Source: Chloroflexota bacterium (GTDB lineage Bacteria > Chloroflexota > Ktedonobacteria > Ktedonobacterales > Ktedonobacteraceae). From it: a stretch of DNA of 9,094 bases. Position numbers and translations under genes: made by a program. Where the stretch lies: positions 1-9,094 of the forward strand of contig VBHV01000125.1 of assembly GCA_005881995.1 (NCBI GenBank), in the 5' to 3' direction. Each line of letters opens with the position of its first letter. Position 1 is the first letter of the stretch. This document shows positions 1 to 6,695 of the stretch, one piece after another. A model generated the notes under the pieces. The model was not told the origin of the DNA and did not search any database. It worked only from the letters and a program-made list of their open reading frames with translations.

Positions 1-13
1 AGATAGTAATCCT

Positions 14-559
14 ATGAGCGATGTCGTTGAATCATTATGGGGAACTATTCCGTTTGCTACCCCGGAAGAAGCCGCGCTTGCAGCTGCCTCTCAGCAAACG
101 TTGCGCCGTCTGCTGAAACAATGTATCGAGAAGTTGAGTGTGGCACCGCACCAATTGCAGGCGGTTATCCAGGAATTGGAAGAAATAGGAGCGGATGAAC
201 TGGCGCAAGCTGTGCGCCAGGAGTTCGCAGCCCTGGTCGATGATGCGCCGCTTGCCCACGTAAGCCAGCATAAGGACCACGCCCATAAAAAGTTGCGCCA
301 TTGTTTACAGCAAAGTAGTTCTAATTTGGGAGTTCTCGTTGCTTTACGTTTGTCAGAGTATGGAGTACATGCCACTGCTACTAATGAGATAACAGTGCAT
401 ATTCAGACCCTGGTGCGGGATAATCTTTCTGAAAAAGAGGTGCAGACGGGTCTACAACATCTGGTTGCTGAAGGTTTGCTTGATTGGTCTGGTGAGGAGA
501 CAATCCGTCTTACCTCATCACAATGCAAGCGTCTGGCGCGCTTCTACGAGGGAGAATGA
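14..559 (+). CDS. Hypothetical protein with possible C-terminal winged-helix fold
   Basis: A 181-residue soluble protein that I do not recognise. It has no signal peptide and no membrane segment. Residues 1-85 look almost entirely helical and are rich in Ala, Leu, Gln and Glu. After a charged, His-rich linker (about 85-95) comes a mixed helix/strand segment (about 100-178), with spacing that could fit a winged helix: two helices, then a phrase reading LVAEGLLDW, then a strand-like ETIRLTS. That fold assignment is inference only. The ATG at 14 is the first in frame, but only 13 bases precede it and no clear ribosome binding site is seen, so the true start could lie outside the window. The stop is 37 bp before the next gene on the same strand, so the two are probably co-transcribed and may act together. 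Confidence 0.7.
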   Translation: MSDVVESLWGTIPFATPEEAALAAASQQTLRRLLKQCIEKLSVAPHQLQAVIQELEEIGADELAQAVRQEFAALVDDAPLAHVSQHKDHAHKKLRHCLQQSSSNLGVLVALRLSEYGVHATATNEITVHIQTLVRDNLSEKEVQTGLQHLVAEGLLDWSGEETIRLTSSQCKRLARFYEGE

Positions 560-596
560 GCAGAGTAGTAGGCACACAGAATCTGTAGGAACATAC

Positions 597-1619
597 ATGG
601 ACAAACACAATCAATTTGATGGCATTACCGGTTCGCAGGATGCATATATACCACTTGCACAGTGGTTACAAGATATACTGACAATTCCAACGCTTTCACC
701 CCATGAAGAACAGGCCTCTCTTCACGAGAGCGGTGTCGATAATGAGTATCACCTGGCATTCTACCAGCAATTACCCGATTTCGTAGGAGCGCTGCTCAAC
801 AACGATACGCAAGCTACTTTACGCTTTGCGCCGCTCTTCTATCACCTGATCGGCTGTGCTGCCTGCCACACAGCTTACCTGGAGACCTACGATGCCATGC
901 GCGCAGCCGTCACCGGAGGCGATGGACAATTGTTGGTCGACAATGGCACGCACTCACTGGCTAGTACTCCCCCTCGCATGCTGGTCCAACTGTGCCAGGT
1001 ATTGATAAGCCAGGCTCAGGCCGTGCTAAAAGAGGCGCGTCACGACCATGTAGATAACGATGTCTGGGCAAGGTCGCTCTTGCAACAGGCGCTGCGCATG
1101 AGTTCGCACATCATGCAGAGCACACTTCGACAGCGCGCTCTGCAAAATCTGGTGGAGGTAGCGACGCTGTATACTGCCATCCAGTCAGATGAACAAGGCC
1201 CGGCAGCCCATACCTACACATCTCTTGTTGCCAGCGGCAGTGGGACACGTAAGGGGAAAACGAGACGCAGGGCTGAAATGCTAGGGCGCCCCATGGGAGA
1301 GCCTGTCATTGATTTACAATCGGGGTCGCTGGTGGGGCTGGTAACTCAACATGAAGATACACTGGAACTACACCTGCAAGACCTTGATGCATCATTACGC
1401 GGGCATTATGTCCTGGTTTCCGTTCCGCTTGGATCAATTCTTGAGCCTGTACGCTGGCTTGGAGGAAACCCTCACGCCATTCGCAGCCAATCGCCGGTGA
1501 ATGAGCGCGGCAGCTTGAAAACACCGATCGGTAAGACCGAATTACGGCTGACAGATGCGGAAGACCATAACCTGCTCGAGGCTATGTTCAAGAAACTGGA
1601 TGTGCGGCCTACTGAGTAA
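597..1619 (+). CDS. Hypothetical protein with anti-sigma-like HxxxCxxC zinc motif
   Basis: A protein of 340 residues from the ATG at 597, which has a TAGGA ribosome binding site six bases upstream. The frame stays open upstream to an ATG at 465, but that would overlap the previous gene by 95 bp without a binding site, so the shorter form is preferred. Residues 83-90 read HLIGCAAC, that is His83-x3-Cys87-x2-Cys90, the pattern of zinc-finger anti-sigma (zf-HC2/ZAS) proteins. Helices surround it. Residues 125-195 are strongly helical, 205-235 form a basic Gly/Ser/Arg linker (TRKGKTRRR at 217-225), and 235-320 look beta-rich, perhaps a small Ig-like sandwich. No membrane helix is seen, so any anti-sigma role would be cytoplasmic. 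No sigma factor gene is in view. Function is unassigned; zinc binding is inferred from the motif alone. Confidence 0.75.
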   Translation: MDKHNQFDGITGSQDAYIPLAQWLQDILTIPTLSPHEEQASLHESGVDNEYHLAFYQQLPDFVGALLNNDTQATLRFAPLFYHLIGCAACHTAYLETYDAMRAAVTGGDGQLLVDNGTHSLASTPPRMLVQLCQVLISQAQAVLKEARHDHVDNDVWARSLLQQALRMSSHIMQSTLRQRALQNLVEVATLYTAIQSDEQGPAAHTYTSLVASGSGTRKGKTRRRAEMLGRPMGEPVIDLQSGSLVGLVTQHEDTLELHLQDLDASLRGHYVLVSVPLGSILEPVRWLGGNPHAIRSQSPVNERGSLKTPIGKTELRLTDAEDHNLLEAMFKKLDVRPTE

Positions 1620-1656
1620 CCGCTGGCAGGCGCTTCTTTGCGTAGGTGCGGGCAGA

Positions 1657-3003
1657 TCACTCTCCTCCGTACTTATTCGTCCTCTGCCTGCTGTCGAAGG
1701 CTTTCTTCCAGTACAGCACTGCTCGACGTATATCGCCATGATCTTCCAGGAGTTGTGCGTAATGAGCTGAGTGATCGGCCAGGTCTTCACGATTGTTTAG
1801 ACGTTCCAGCATCTCAAGGCCAGCTTCAAATTGCGCATCGCCAGCCTTATAGCGTTTTTGCGCGTACTCGATATTCCCTGAAAGAATATGTGCATCGGCT
1901 GCTATACTGCTATCTCCGGAGGAGGATAACAGCTTGCTCGCTTTTTGAGCATGCTTCCTGGCTTCAGCCACCTCATCCTGTGTGAGCAACCACGCCCACA
2001 TATGGATATGCGCGCTCGCATGTATTAGTTGATCTTGCAGAGCCTGGGCCTCTGCTAAGGCTTTTTCCAGGTAGTCGCGCGTTCCTTGCTGGTTGCTCTG
2101 GATCATGGCTCGTCCAAGCGCGTGGCGGAGTTCCCTCCTGATTGCCTGTTCCTCTGCTCCTGAAAGCACGTTGAGACATTTATATCCGAGCAATCTGGCC
2201 TGTAAGTATTCTCCCGACTCAGTACACTGCTGGCAACTATTCCAGTAAATTGCCAGGCGCTGAAGCGGTGTTAACTCGTCTGTCAGTTGCAATGCCTTTC
2301 TGAACATATCCTGCGCTTCATCAACACGATCAAGTTGCATGTAATCGTGCCCCAGGTGTCCATACACCTCTCCCATAAGAAAAGCATCTTGCCGCGCTTC
2401 CAGTTTTTCCAGGCTCCGTTGATGGAAGGTGATTCCTTGCGTATAGTCATGCAAAGAGAGATGTATGATCCCTTGCAGGTTCAGTAATTGAAGATGGATG
2501 TAATCATTTCCATCTTTCGCTAACTGCATTGCCTTGGAGAGTATATGTTCACTTTCTTGCAACTGATTATTATGTGCATATGCCTGCGCAAGTACATAGT
2601 TTACAAGTATTTCTTGTTGTGGTGTTAAGCTATACGAAAGCACATTACTCAGCTGTTGAATCGCTTGTTGAGGTGAACCTTGCCATATCGCTACCTGTGC
2701 CGCGAGTATCTGCCACTCAATTTCATCTTCCGTGCTCATCTCTCTGGATGCCGCAGACACATTATTCCCACCTGGAACCTGAGGTGCCAACAGGTCTTTT
2801 GAGGAAAGACCCAGGCGTAATGCGAATATTTCTAAAGCCCGGAGTGAGGGATGAATTTGTCCCCGCTCAATAGCTGAAATATAACTAACAGAGAAATCAC
2901 CCGCCGCAAGTTGGCTCTGTGTATACTTCTTTGCCAACCGGGCCTCTTTCAACCTGGCTCCAACAGATTTCCCCATCTGTTGATGTGCTGGCTCGTACGG
3001 CAT
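1657..3003 (-). CDS. XRE-family transcriptional regulator with TPR sensor domain
   Basis: A cytoplasmic regulator of 448 residues. Residues 14-72 form a Cro/C1-type helix-turn-helix (VGARLKEARLAKKYTQSQLA, then SVSYISAIERGQIHPS, then LEIFALRLGL), with the recognition helix around SVSYISAIERG. A linker rich in Gly, Asn and Ser follows (75-92). Residues 95-440 are a helical array with tetratricopeptide-like phrases such as GEVYGHLGHDYMQLDRVDEAQ (211-231) and HILSGNIEYAQKRYKAGDAQ (372-391), perhaps six to eight units. The architecture resembles the RRNPP regulators of Firmicutes, whose TPR part binds a peptide, but the ligand here is unknown and no signal-peptide gene is apparent beside it. The ATG at 3003 has an excellent AGGAGAG site seven bases upstream, so it is preferred over the internal ATG at 2976. 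The gene converges on the unknown pair at 14-1619 with a 37-bp gap and no visible terminator. Confidence 0.93.
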   Translation of the reverse strand: MPYEPAHQQMGKSVGARLKEARLAKKYTQSQLAAGDFSVSYISAIERGQIHPSLRALEIFALRLGLSSKDLLAPQVPGGNNVSAASREMSTEDEIEWQILAAQVAIWQGSPQQAIQQLSNVLSYSLTPQQEILVNYVLAQAYAHNNQLQESEHILSKAMQLAKDGNDYIHLQLLNLQGIIHLSLHDYTQGITFHQRSLEKLEARQDAFLMGEVYGHLGHDYMQLDRVDEAQDMFRKALQLTDELTPLQRLAIYWNSCQQCTESGEYLQARLLGYKCLNVLSGAEEQAIRRELRHALGRAMIQSNQQGTRDYLEKALAEAQALQDQLIHASAHIHMWAWLLTQDEVAEARKHAQKASKLLSSSGDSSIAADAHILSGNIEYAQKRYKAGDAQFEAGLEMLERLNNREDLADHSAHYAQLLEDHGDIRRAVLYWKKAFDSRQRTNKYGGE

Positions 3004-3075
3004 AACAATACTCTCCTACCTGGTATGAATTGTAAAAAAGTCAAATCAACAAATAACAAAATGCTTTTCGTATCT

Positions 3076-3105
3076 ATTGTAAAATATAAGAATGTTTTCT
3101 GTCAA
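3076..3105 (-). promoter_or_regulatory. Predicted promoter of the XRE-TPR regulator gene
   Basis: On the minus strand TTGACA (3105-3100) and TACAAT (3081-3076) are separated by 18 bases, a near-consensus vegetative promoter in an AT-rich stretch. The predicted transcript start is near 3069, giving a leader of about 65 nt before the ATG at 3003. A second TACAAT at 3034-3029, with a weaker TTGTTA 19 bases upstream of it, could be an alternative closer start. Confidence 0.6.
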
Positions 3106-3239
3106 TATCTTCACAGCATACTTATTAAAGCGATACTCACATTTTTCTTGTGTACATTTCAAGAGGCTGCTTTTCAAGAAACCAGGACGCCCTTGCGGTC
3201 GCCCAAGAGGCATCAACCTAAGACCAAGCCCATCAACAG

Positions 3240-3397
3240 CCGTAGGGGCGAGAGCGGTGGGGAGCGGAAGGGAGGGCCTTTATGGTCGCCCGCGTCCTGT
3301 TCATCTGGCTTCCATCTTGAGAACACGACCACACCCCACCCCGCGGGCGACCATAAAGGCCCTCCCAACCCCACATCATCCTCCCTCGCCCCTACGG
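3240..3397. repeat. Long imperfect inverted repeat (MITE/REP-like element)
   Basis: A dyad of about 158 bp. The outer arms match perfectly for 13 bp (3240-3252 with 3385-3397, CCGTAGGGGCGAG and its complement). The inner arms match perfectly for 25 bp (3270-3294 with 3342-3366, containing GGCCTTTATGGTCGCCC). Between them lie partly matching segments sharing GTGGGG/CCCCAC. The loop is 47 nt (3295-3341). Composition is far more GC-rich than the AT-rich flanks. GGTCGCCC recurs at 3197-3204 just outside, and GCGGTGGGG recurs at 3254-3262 and 3427-3435, as if further element remnants lie nearby. It sits between the two divergent promoters and is probably in neither transcript. No target-site duplication is obvious. 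Apart from this, the promoters and the leader described separately, I see nothing else in 3004-3543. Confidence 0.85.
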
Positions 3398-3451
3398 ATC
3401 ATCTATACATAGTACTCTTTGTATGCGCGGTGGGGTGTATAAACACTTGCA

Positions 3452-3460
3452 TGGTATAAT
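3452..3460 (+). promoter_or_regulatory. Extended -10 promoter upstream of the PAP2 gene
   Basis: The sequence TGGTATAAT contains a perfect TATAAT (3455-3460) preceded by TGn, the extended -10 motif that can replace a -35 box. Indeed no good -35 is seen 16-18 bases upstream (the region reads GGGGTG). The expected start is near 3467, giving a leader of about 77 nt before the ATG at 3544. It is oriented away from the XRE-TPR promoter. Confidence 0.6.
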
Positions 3461-3473
3461 GCTCAAAATAAAA

Positions 3474-3523
3474 GGCTGATTATCCCTGAGAGTTACCCAT
3501 ACCTCAGGATCATCCGATCAGTC
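3474..3523 (+). promoter_or_regulatory. Structured 5' leader stem-loop before PAP2/PBP genes
   Basis: Two stacked stems can form in the predicted leader RNA. The lower stem pairs GGCTGAT (3474-3480) with ATCAGTC (3517-3523), including one G-U pair. The upper stem pairs ATCCCTGAG (3482-3490) with CTCAGGAT (3503-3510), with one bulged C. They are joined by a 1x6 internal loop and capped by a 12-nt loop. The likely ribosome binding site (CTGGAAG, 3527-3533) begins four bases after the fold. There is no U-run after it, so it is not an intrinsic terminator. It may act as a cis-regulatory RNA or simply a stabilising leader. I cannot match it to a known riboswitch class. Confidence 0.45.
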
Positions 3524-3543
3524 GCCCTGGAAGATGTTAACTG

Positions 3544-4434
3544 ATGAATAGCAGAACAGTAAACCGTATTCCCACTGTATATAAATGGATTTTTCTAGCA
3601 TTGATATTTCTGGGAGTATTCTCATTCTACACCTATCTTGTATCAACAGGTAGTCTCACCGCTCTCACGCTGGGCCAGGAGCAGTGGGTGTTACAACGCC
3701 CCTTGACGCGCTTTGATTGTGTGGTGCGCGAGTGGAAATACCTGGGTGAGGCACAAATAAGCGCTGTTATTGTGCTTGCATTATGTATCGTGTGCTGGTT
3801 GCTAGGGTATCGCCGCCGTGTGGCATTGGTGCTGATACTATTGCTAGGCATCGGCATAGGTGGTGAATACCTGGGGAAGCAGTACATTGAGCAGCCTGTA
3901 CCTGTTTCCATACAACAGGGAATGGGCACGCTAAATTGCCCGCAATTGCATCAATCAGTTTTGAGGCGTATTCCACTACTGCTGGGAATATGGGGGTTCG
4001 CTCCCGCTCCCTTGCACTGGCAGATGGTTATCAAGCAAAATGCCGTCGCTGCTCCGCTTTATGGAGAAGATGCCTTTGCTGATTTTGGCTATCCAAGTGG
4101 CCATGCCTTTCGTTGGATGTTGATCGGACTTGTCGCGTTCTGGCTCGCCTGGCGGCAGGTACGTAGACGTATATTGCGCTGGTTACTGATGGCCCTGGCC
4201 CTTGCACTGGCTTTCGGCGGTGGCATCGGACAATTCTATAGTGGCGGCCATCTCTTTACAGATACAATCGGAGGGTACCTGCTGGGCGCGTGTTTCGCCT
4301 GCTGCGCGATTGCCTTTTTGCATTGCAATGAAACCAGGAGCAGGCGCAAGTTGCCCTCGCAACTCGAATCTACAGCAGAGTCTGGGCCAGAGCGACTGTT
4401 ACTTCTCAATGTTGCTAATCGATGGAAACAATGA
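3544..4434 (+). CDS. PAP2-superfamily membrane phosphatase homologue
   Basis: An integral membrane protein of 296 residues with about six hydrophobic segments (roughly 14-33, 72-88, 92-110, 188-204, 211-229, 241-260). PAP2 motif C2 is intact as YPSGHA (183-188, with catalytic-type His187). Motif C3 is recognisable as QFYSGGHLFTDTIGG (230-244), keeping the nucleophile-type His236 and Asp240, but the usual Ser-Arg is Gly-Gln (229-230). Motif C1 appears as GKQYIEQPVP (111-120), keeping Lys112 while the expected Arg-Pro is Val-Pro. Family members dephosphorylate lipid phosphates such as undecaprenyl pyrophosphate, phosphatidate or phosphatidylglycerophosphate. The PBP gene 58 bp downstream makes undecaprenyl carrier recycling an attractive guess. 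The residue changes leave activity uncertain. The C-terminal 35 residues are a charged cytoplasmic-type tail. The ribosome binding site is moderate (GGAAG, ten bases upstream). Confidence 0.85.
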   Translation: MNSRTVNRIPTVYKWIFLALIFLGVFSFYTYLVSTGSLTALTLGQEQWVLQRPLTRFDCVVREWKYLGEAQISAVIVLALCIVCWLLGYRRRVALVLILLLGIGIGGEYLGKQYIEQPVPVSIQQGMGTLNCPQLHQSVLRRIPLLLGIWGFAPAPLHWQMVIKQNAVAAPLYGEDAFADFGYPSGHAFRWMLIGLVAFWLAWRQVRRRILRWLLMALALALAFGGGIGQFYSGGHLFTDTIGGYLLGACFACCAIAFLHCNETRSRRKLPSQLESTAESGPERLLLLNVANRWKQ

Positions 4435-4440
4435 TACACT
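4412..4440 (+). promoter_or_regulatory. Possible internal promoter for the PBP gene
   Basis: TTGCTA (4412-4417) and TACACT (4435-4440) are separated by exactly 17 bases, each matching four of six consensus positions. The site overlaps the last codons of the PAP2 gene and would start transcription near 4447, giving a leader of about 46 nt before the GTG at 4493. If real, the PBP gene can be expressed independently of the upstream gene. Confidence 0.35.
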
Positions 4441-4492
4441 TTTGCCGAAAAAGTTATGCTAACGTGTTTCTTGTGAGAACAGAGGAATTATT

Positions 4493-6223
4493 GTGAATAT
4501 CCGAAGAAGCATTCGCAGATTGAGCATACTGTTTGTTATACTCTTCGTCGCGGTAAGCGGGGGCCTGGTTTACTGGCAGGTGGTAGTCGCGCAGCAGGTC
4601 TCAAGCAATCCCTACCTGACCTTGAACCGTAAGTGTTTGCCTGATTCCACGCCTAAACGTGGGCGTATCTTTGATCGCAATGGCGTCTTGCTTGCCGAAT
4701 CGGTAGCCATTCCCGTCAATACGAACAATCCCAATGCGAACAATCTCTGCATCTACCAGCGTTATTATACACACCCCTCAATGGCAAATTTGATTGGCTA
4801 TTATGTAAGTCCGCTCTATTGCTCCATTAGCGCTCCCTTCTGCTCATCGGGCATTGAGCGCCAATTCGATGATTACCTCAGTGGGCGTAATGGTATTACC
4901 GGGGTGAATAATACCATCAACCAGGCGCTGCACCTGCCACCGGTCGGCGATGACATCTACCTGACCATCGATGTACGCATCCAGGATATCGTCGACAAAG
5001 ATTTTGATACGCAGGCCCAACCGAGCGGCCCAAATGACACCTCCGTCTTCACCACCCATACCGGCTCGGTCATCGTCACCGACCCGAAAACCGGCGAGAT
5101 CCTGGCTATGGTCAGCCACCCAACCTACGATTCCAATCGCGTAGCTTCCGGTGACCGGCAGTACCTGCAACAATTGTTATCAGACCCACATCAGCCCTTG
5201 ATTAACCGCGCAATTGACGATTGCTATGTGCCCGGCTCAACCTACAAAACGCTCACCTTGATGTCCGCCCTGGACACCAACACATTCGACCTCGACACTC
5301 CTCAGTTTTATAATGACGGTGATCCCACGCATTTGCAGGCCATCGGCCCCATCCGCCTCGGCTCGGTCAATGATACAGAGAAATTTGGCCCCATTGGCAA
5401 TAATATCGACTACTACACCTTTCATTACCCGGTCAACCTGCGATATGGCTATTCCCATTCCGATAACATCATTTTCGCGCAGGTGGGTGCTAAAACCGGT
5501 GTGGATACGTGGCTGAAATATAACCACAATTTCTATGTTGGGCAGCAAATTCCTTTCGATCTGCCGGTGCGTGTAAGCACAGTTACTCCACAGTCCCAGA
5601 AAAACCTCTGTTCCTACACGCCGCCGCCAGAGACGCCTCTCAGCGTCAAGCAACTGGCGGAAAATGCCTTCGGCCAGGGCGTTGACTTTGTGACGCCCAT
5701 GCAAATGTCGCTCTTTGACGATGCCGCTGCCAATAACGGCCATTTGATGCGACCAACGCTCATTTCGAAAATTGTAGACCCCTCACAATCAGTACTCCAG
5801 TCTTTCAGTGCAAAGGAACTGGGAACTCCTATCTCTGACACGACCGCTGGCCTCATACGCGACGCCATGTACGGCGTGGTATCATGTGGTTCTGGCTCGC
5901 TGGGGAAGGTACAGTTGAGCTATCCCTACTCGCGCTGGTCGGTAATCGGCAAGACAGGTACAGGCGAAGTCGATAGCACAGGCCTGACGCCCGCCCAATC
6001 CTGGTTTATTACAGCAGCACCCTACCAGTTTCAGTCCGGTGGACTCCCGCGCATTACCATTGTTGCCATGAAAGAACACGGCGGTGAAGGCGCTTACGCC
6101 AATGGCCCCATGCTTCGTGACATCTACGAAGCAGTCTTTTCACACGTACTCACCGACGTACAGGTGCCGCCTCCGCCCGATCCCAATTTCTGTAACACTA
6201 CTGGCCTGCTACAAACAAGGTAA
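4493..6223 (+). CDS. Penicillin-binding protein, class B transpeptidase (PbpA/FtsI-like)
   Basis: A 576-residue D,D-transpeptidase that cross-links peptidoglycan outside the membrane. Residues 11-33 form a single N-terminal membrane anchor after a basic start (MNIRRSIRR). The RGRIFDRNG segment (57-65) is the hallmark of the PBP dimerisation domain. The transpeptidase domain (about 190-555) carries all three active-site motifs: SxxK as STYK (Ser249, Lys252), SxN as SDN (323-325) and KTG as KTGT (487-490). There is no glycosyltransferase domain. The length fits the PbpA group. Eight cysteines lie on the extracytoplasmic side (48, 86, 110, 117, 244, 373, 465, 567), an even number that hints at disulfides. 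Start is GTG, with AGAGGA six bases upstream; the alternatives lie inside the anchor. No FtsW/RodA gene is beside it; the neighbour upstream is the PAP2 gene. It ends 10 bp from the convergent fur gene with no visible terminator between. Confidence 0.95.
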   Translation: MNIRRSIRRLSILFVILFVAVSGGLVYWQVVVAQQVSSNPYLTLNRKCLPDSTPKRGRIFDRNGVLLAESVAIPVNTNNPNANNLCIYQRYYTHPSMANLIGYYVSPLYCSISAPFCSSGIERQFDDYLSGRNGITGVNNTINQALHLPPVGDDIYLTIDVRIQDIVDKDFDTQAQPSGPNDTSVFTTHTGSVIVTDPKTGEILAMVSHPTYDSNRVASGDRQYLQQLLSDPHQPLINRAIDDCYVPGSTYKTLTLMSALDTNTFDLDTPQFYNDGDPTHLQAIGPIRLGSVNDTEKFGPIGNNIDYYTFHYPVNLRYGYSHSDNIIFAQVGAKTGVDTWLKYNHNFYVGQQIPFDLPVRVSTVTPQSQKNLCSYTPPPETPLSVKQLAENAFGQGVDFVTPMQMSLFDDAAANNGHLMRPTLISKIVDPSQSVLQSFSAKELGTPISDTTAGLIRDAMYGVVSCGSGSLGKVQLSYPYSRWSVIGKTGTGEVDSTGLTPAQSWFITAAPYQFQSGGLPRITIVAMKEHGGEGAYANGPMLRDIYEAVFSHVLTDVQVPPPPDPNFCNTTGLLQTR

Positions 6224-6233
6224 AATTATTCGT

Positions 6234-6674
6234 CTATTGCTTTTGCATCTCTTGCCAACAGGTATCGCAATAACCGGCGGCAACCAGGTCGAGCGTCAGA
6301 CTATGAAAGCCGTATTGTTCCTGCAATTGCTCGTTCAGATTGCCCAGTAAGGCTTCATCCAGGTGGATAATAGCGCGACAACGGCGGCAAACCAGGTGAT
6401 GATGCGCCTGCCCCTCAGCTGGCTCATAATGAGGCTGCTCACCTGGCAGTCGGTTCTCGCGCACCAACCCCAACTCGCGCAGCAATTCCAGCGTGCGGTA
6501 GATGGTAGACAGGCTGACATACGGATTGCGTTTCTGCACCCGCTCAGTAATCTGATCAACACTCAGGTGTTCGCCAGCTTCTTGAATCACGCTTAAAATC
6601 ATGTAACGCTGCGGCGTCAAACGATATCCTCGCTTGCGCAATTGCTCGTTACTATTATGAACATATTGATGCAC
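6234..6674 (-). CDS. Fur-family metal-responsive transcriptional regulator
   Basis: A 146-residue protein when begun at the GTG at 6674. A winged helix comes first: YRLTPQR at about 17-23, then the recognition helix around SLSTIYRTLELL (54-65). A dimerisation and metal domain follows. It holds the two Cys pairs of the structural zinc site, CRRC (96-99) and CDTC (136-139), and a His-rich AHHHLVC segment (90-96) belonging to the regulatory metal region. Fur-family proteins repress iron, zinc, manganese or peroxide genes; the subtype cannot be decided by eye. The frame is open to an ATG at 6767, which would add a basic 31-residue extension, but the predicted -10 box abuts that ATG. The GTG has AAGGGGG six bases upstream and gives the family's usual length, so I prefer it. 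A leaderless start at the ATG at 6758 is the other option. It is convergent with the PBP gene, 10 bp apart. Confidence 0.92.
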   Translation of the reverse strand: MHQYVHNSNEQLRKRGYRLTPQRYMILSVIQEAGEHLSVDQITERVQKRNPYVSLSTIYRTLELLRELGLVRENRLPGEQPHYEPAEGQAHHHLVCRRCRAIIHLDEALLGNLNEQLQEQYGFHSLTLDLVAAGYCDTCWQEMQKQ

Positions 6675-6695
6675 CTTCAACCCCCTTCGTTTCGT

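Noticed and set aside
465..596. Longer N-terminus for the zinc-motif protein (ATG at 465)
   Set aside because: It would overlap the upstream gene by 95 bp, with no ribosome binding site; the ATG at 597 has one at good spacing.
858..872. CAACH as a c-type heme-binding CxxCH motif
   Set aside because: The protein has no signal peptide, so it would not meet the periplasmic heme ligation machinery. The preceding His at the right spacing fits an HxxxCxxC zinc motif better.
3160..3211. CAAGAGGC direct repeat as an 8-bp target-site duplication
   Set aside because: It brackets only 36 bp with no terminal inverted repeats and does not border the 158-bp inverted repeat; chance is likely.
2911..3459. 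Open frame of 182 codons on the plus strand across the intergenic region
   Set aside because: It overlaps the start of the XRE-TPR gene antisense, runs straight through the inverted repeat, has low-complexity Pro/Arg/Gly composition and has no ribosome binding site.
3474..3540. TPP riboswitch, because CTGAGAG...TACCC...ACCT occurs in the leader
   Set aside because: The conserved downstream half (AATxCCxGCGxAGGGA) is missing and the bases concerned pair in a simple two-tier hairpin instead.
5237..5743. Open frame of 168 codons antisense to the PBP gene
   Set aside because: It lies entirely within the strongly supported PBP coding sequence and has no recognisable domain; a shadow of codon bias.
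6224..6233. Bidirectional terminator between the convergent PBP and fur genes
   Set aside because: The gap is only 10 bp and no GC-rich dyad with a T-run is visible there or just inside either gene.
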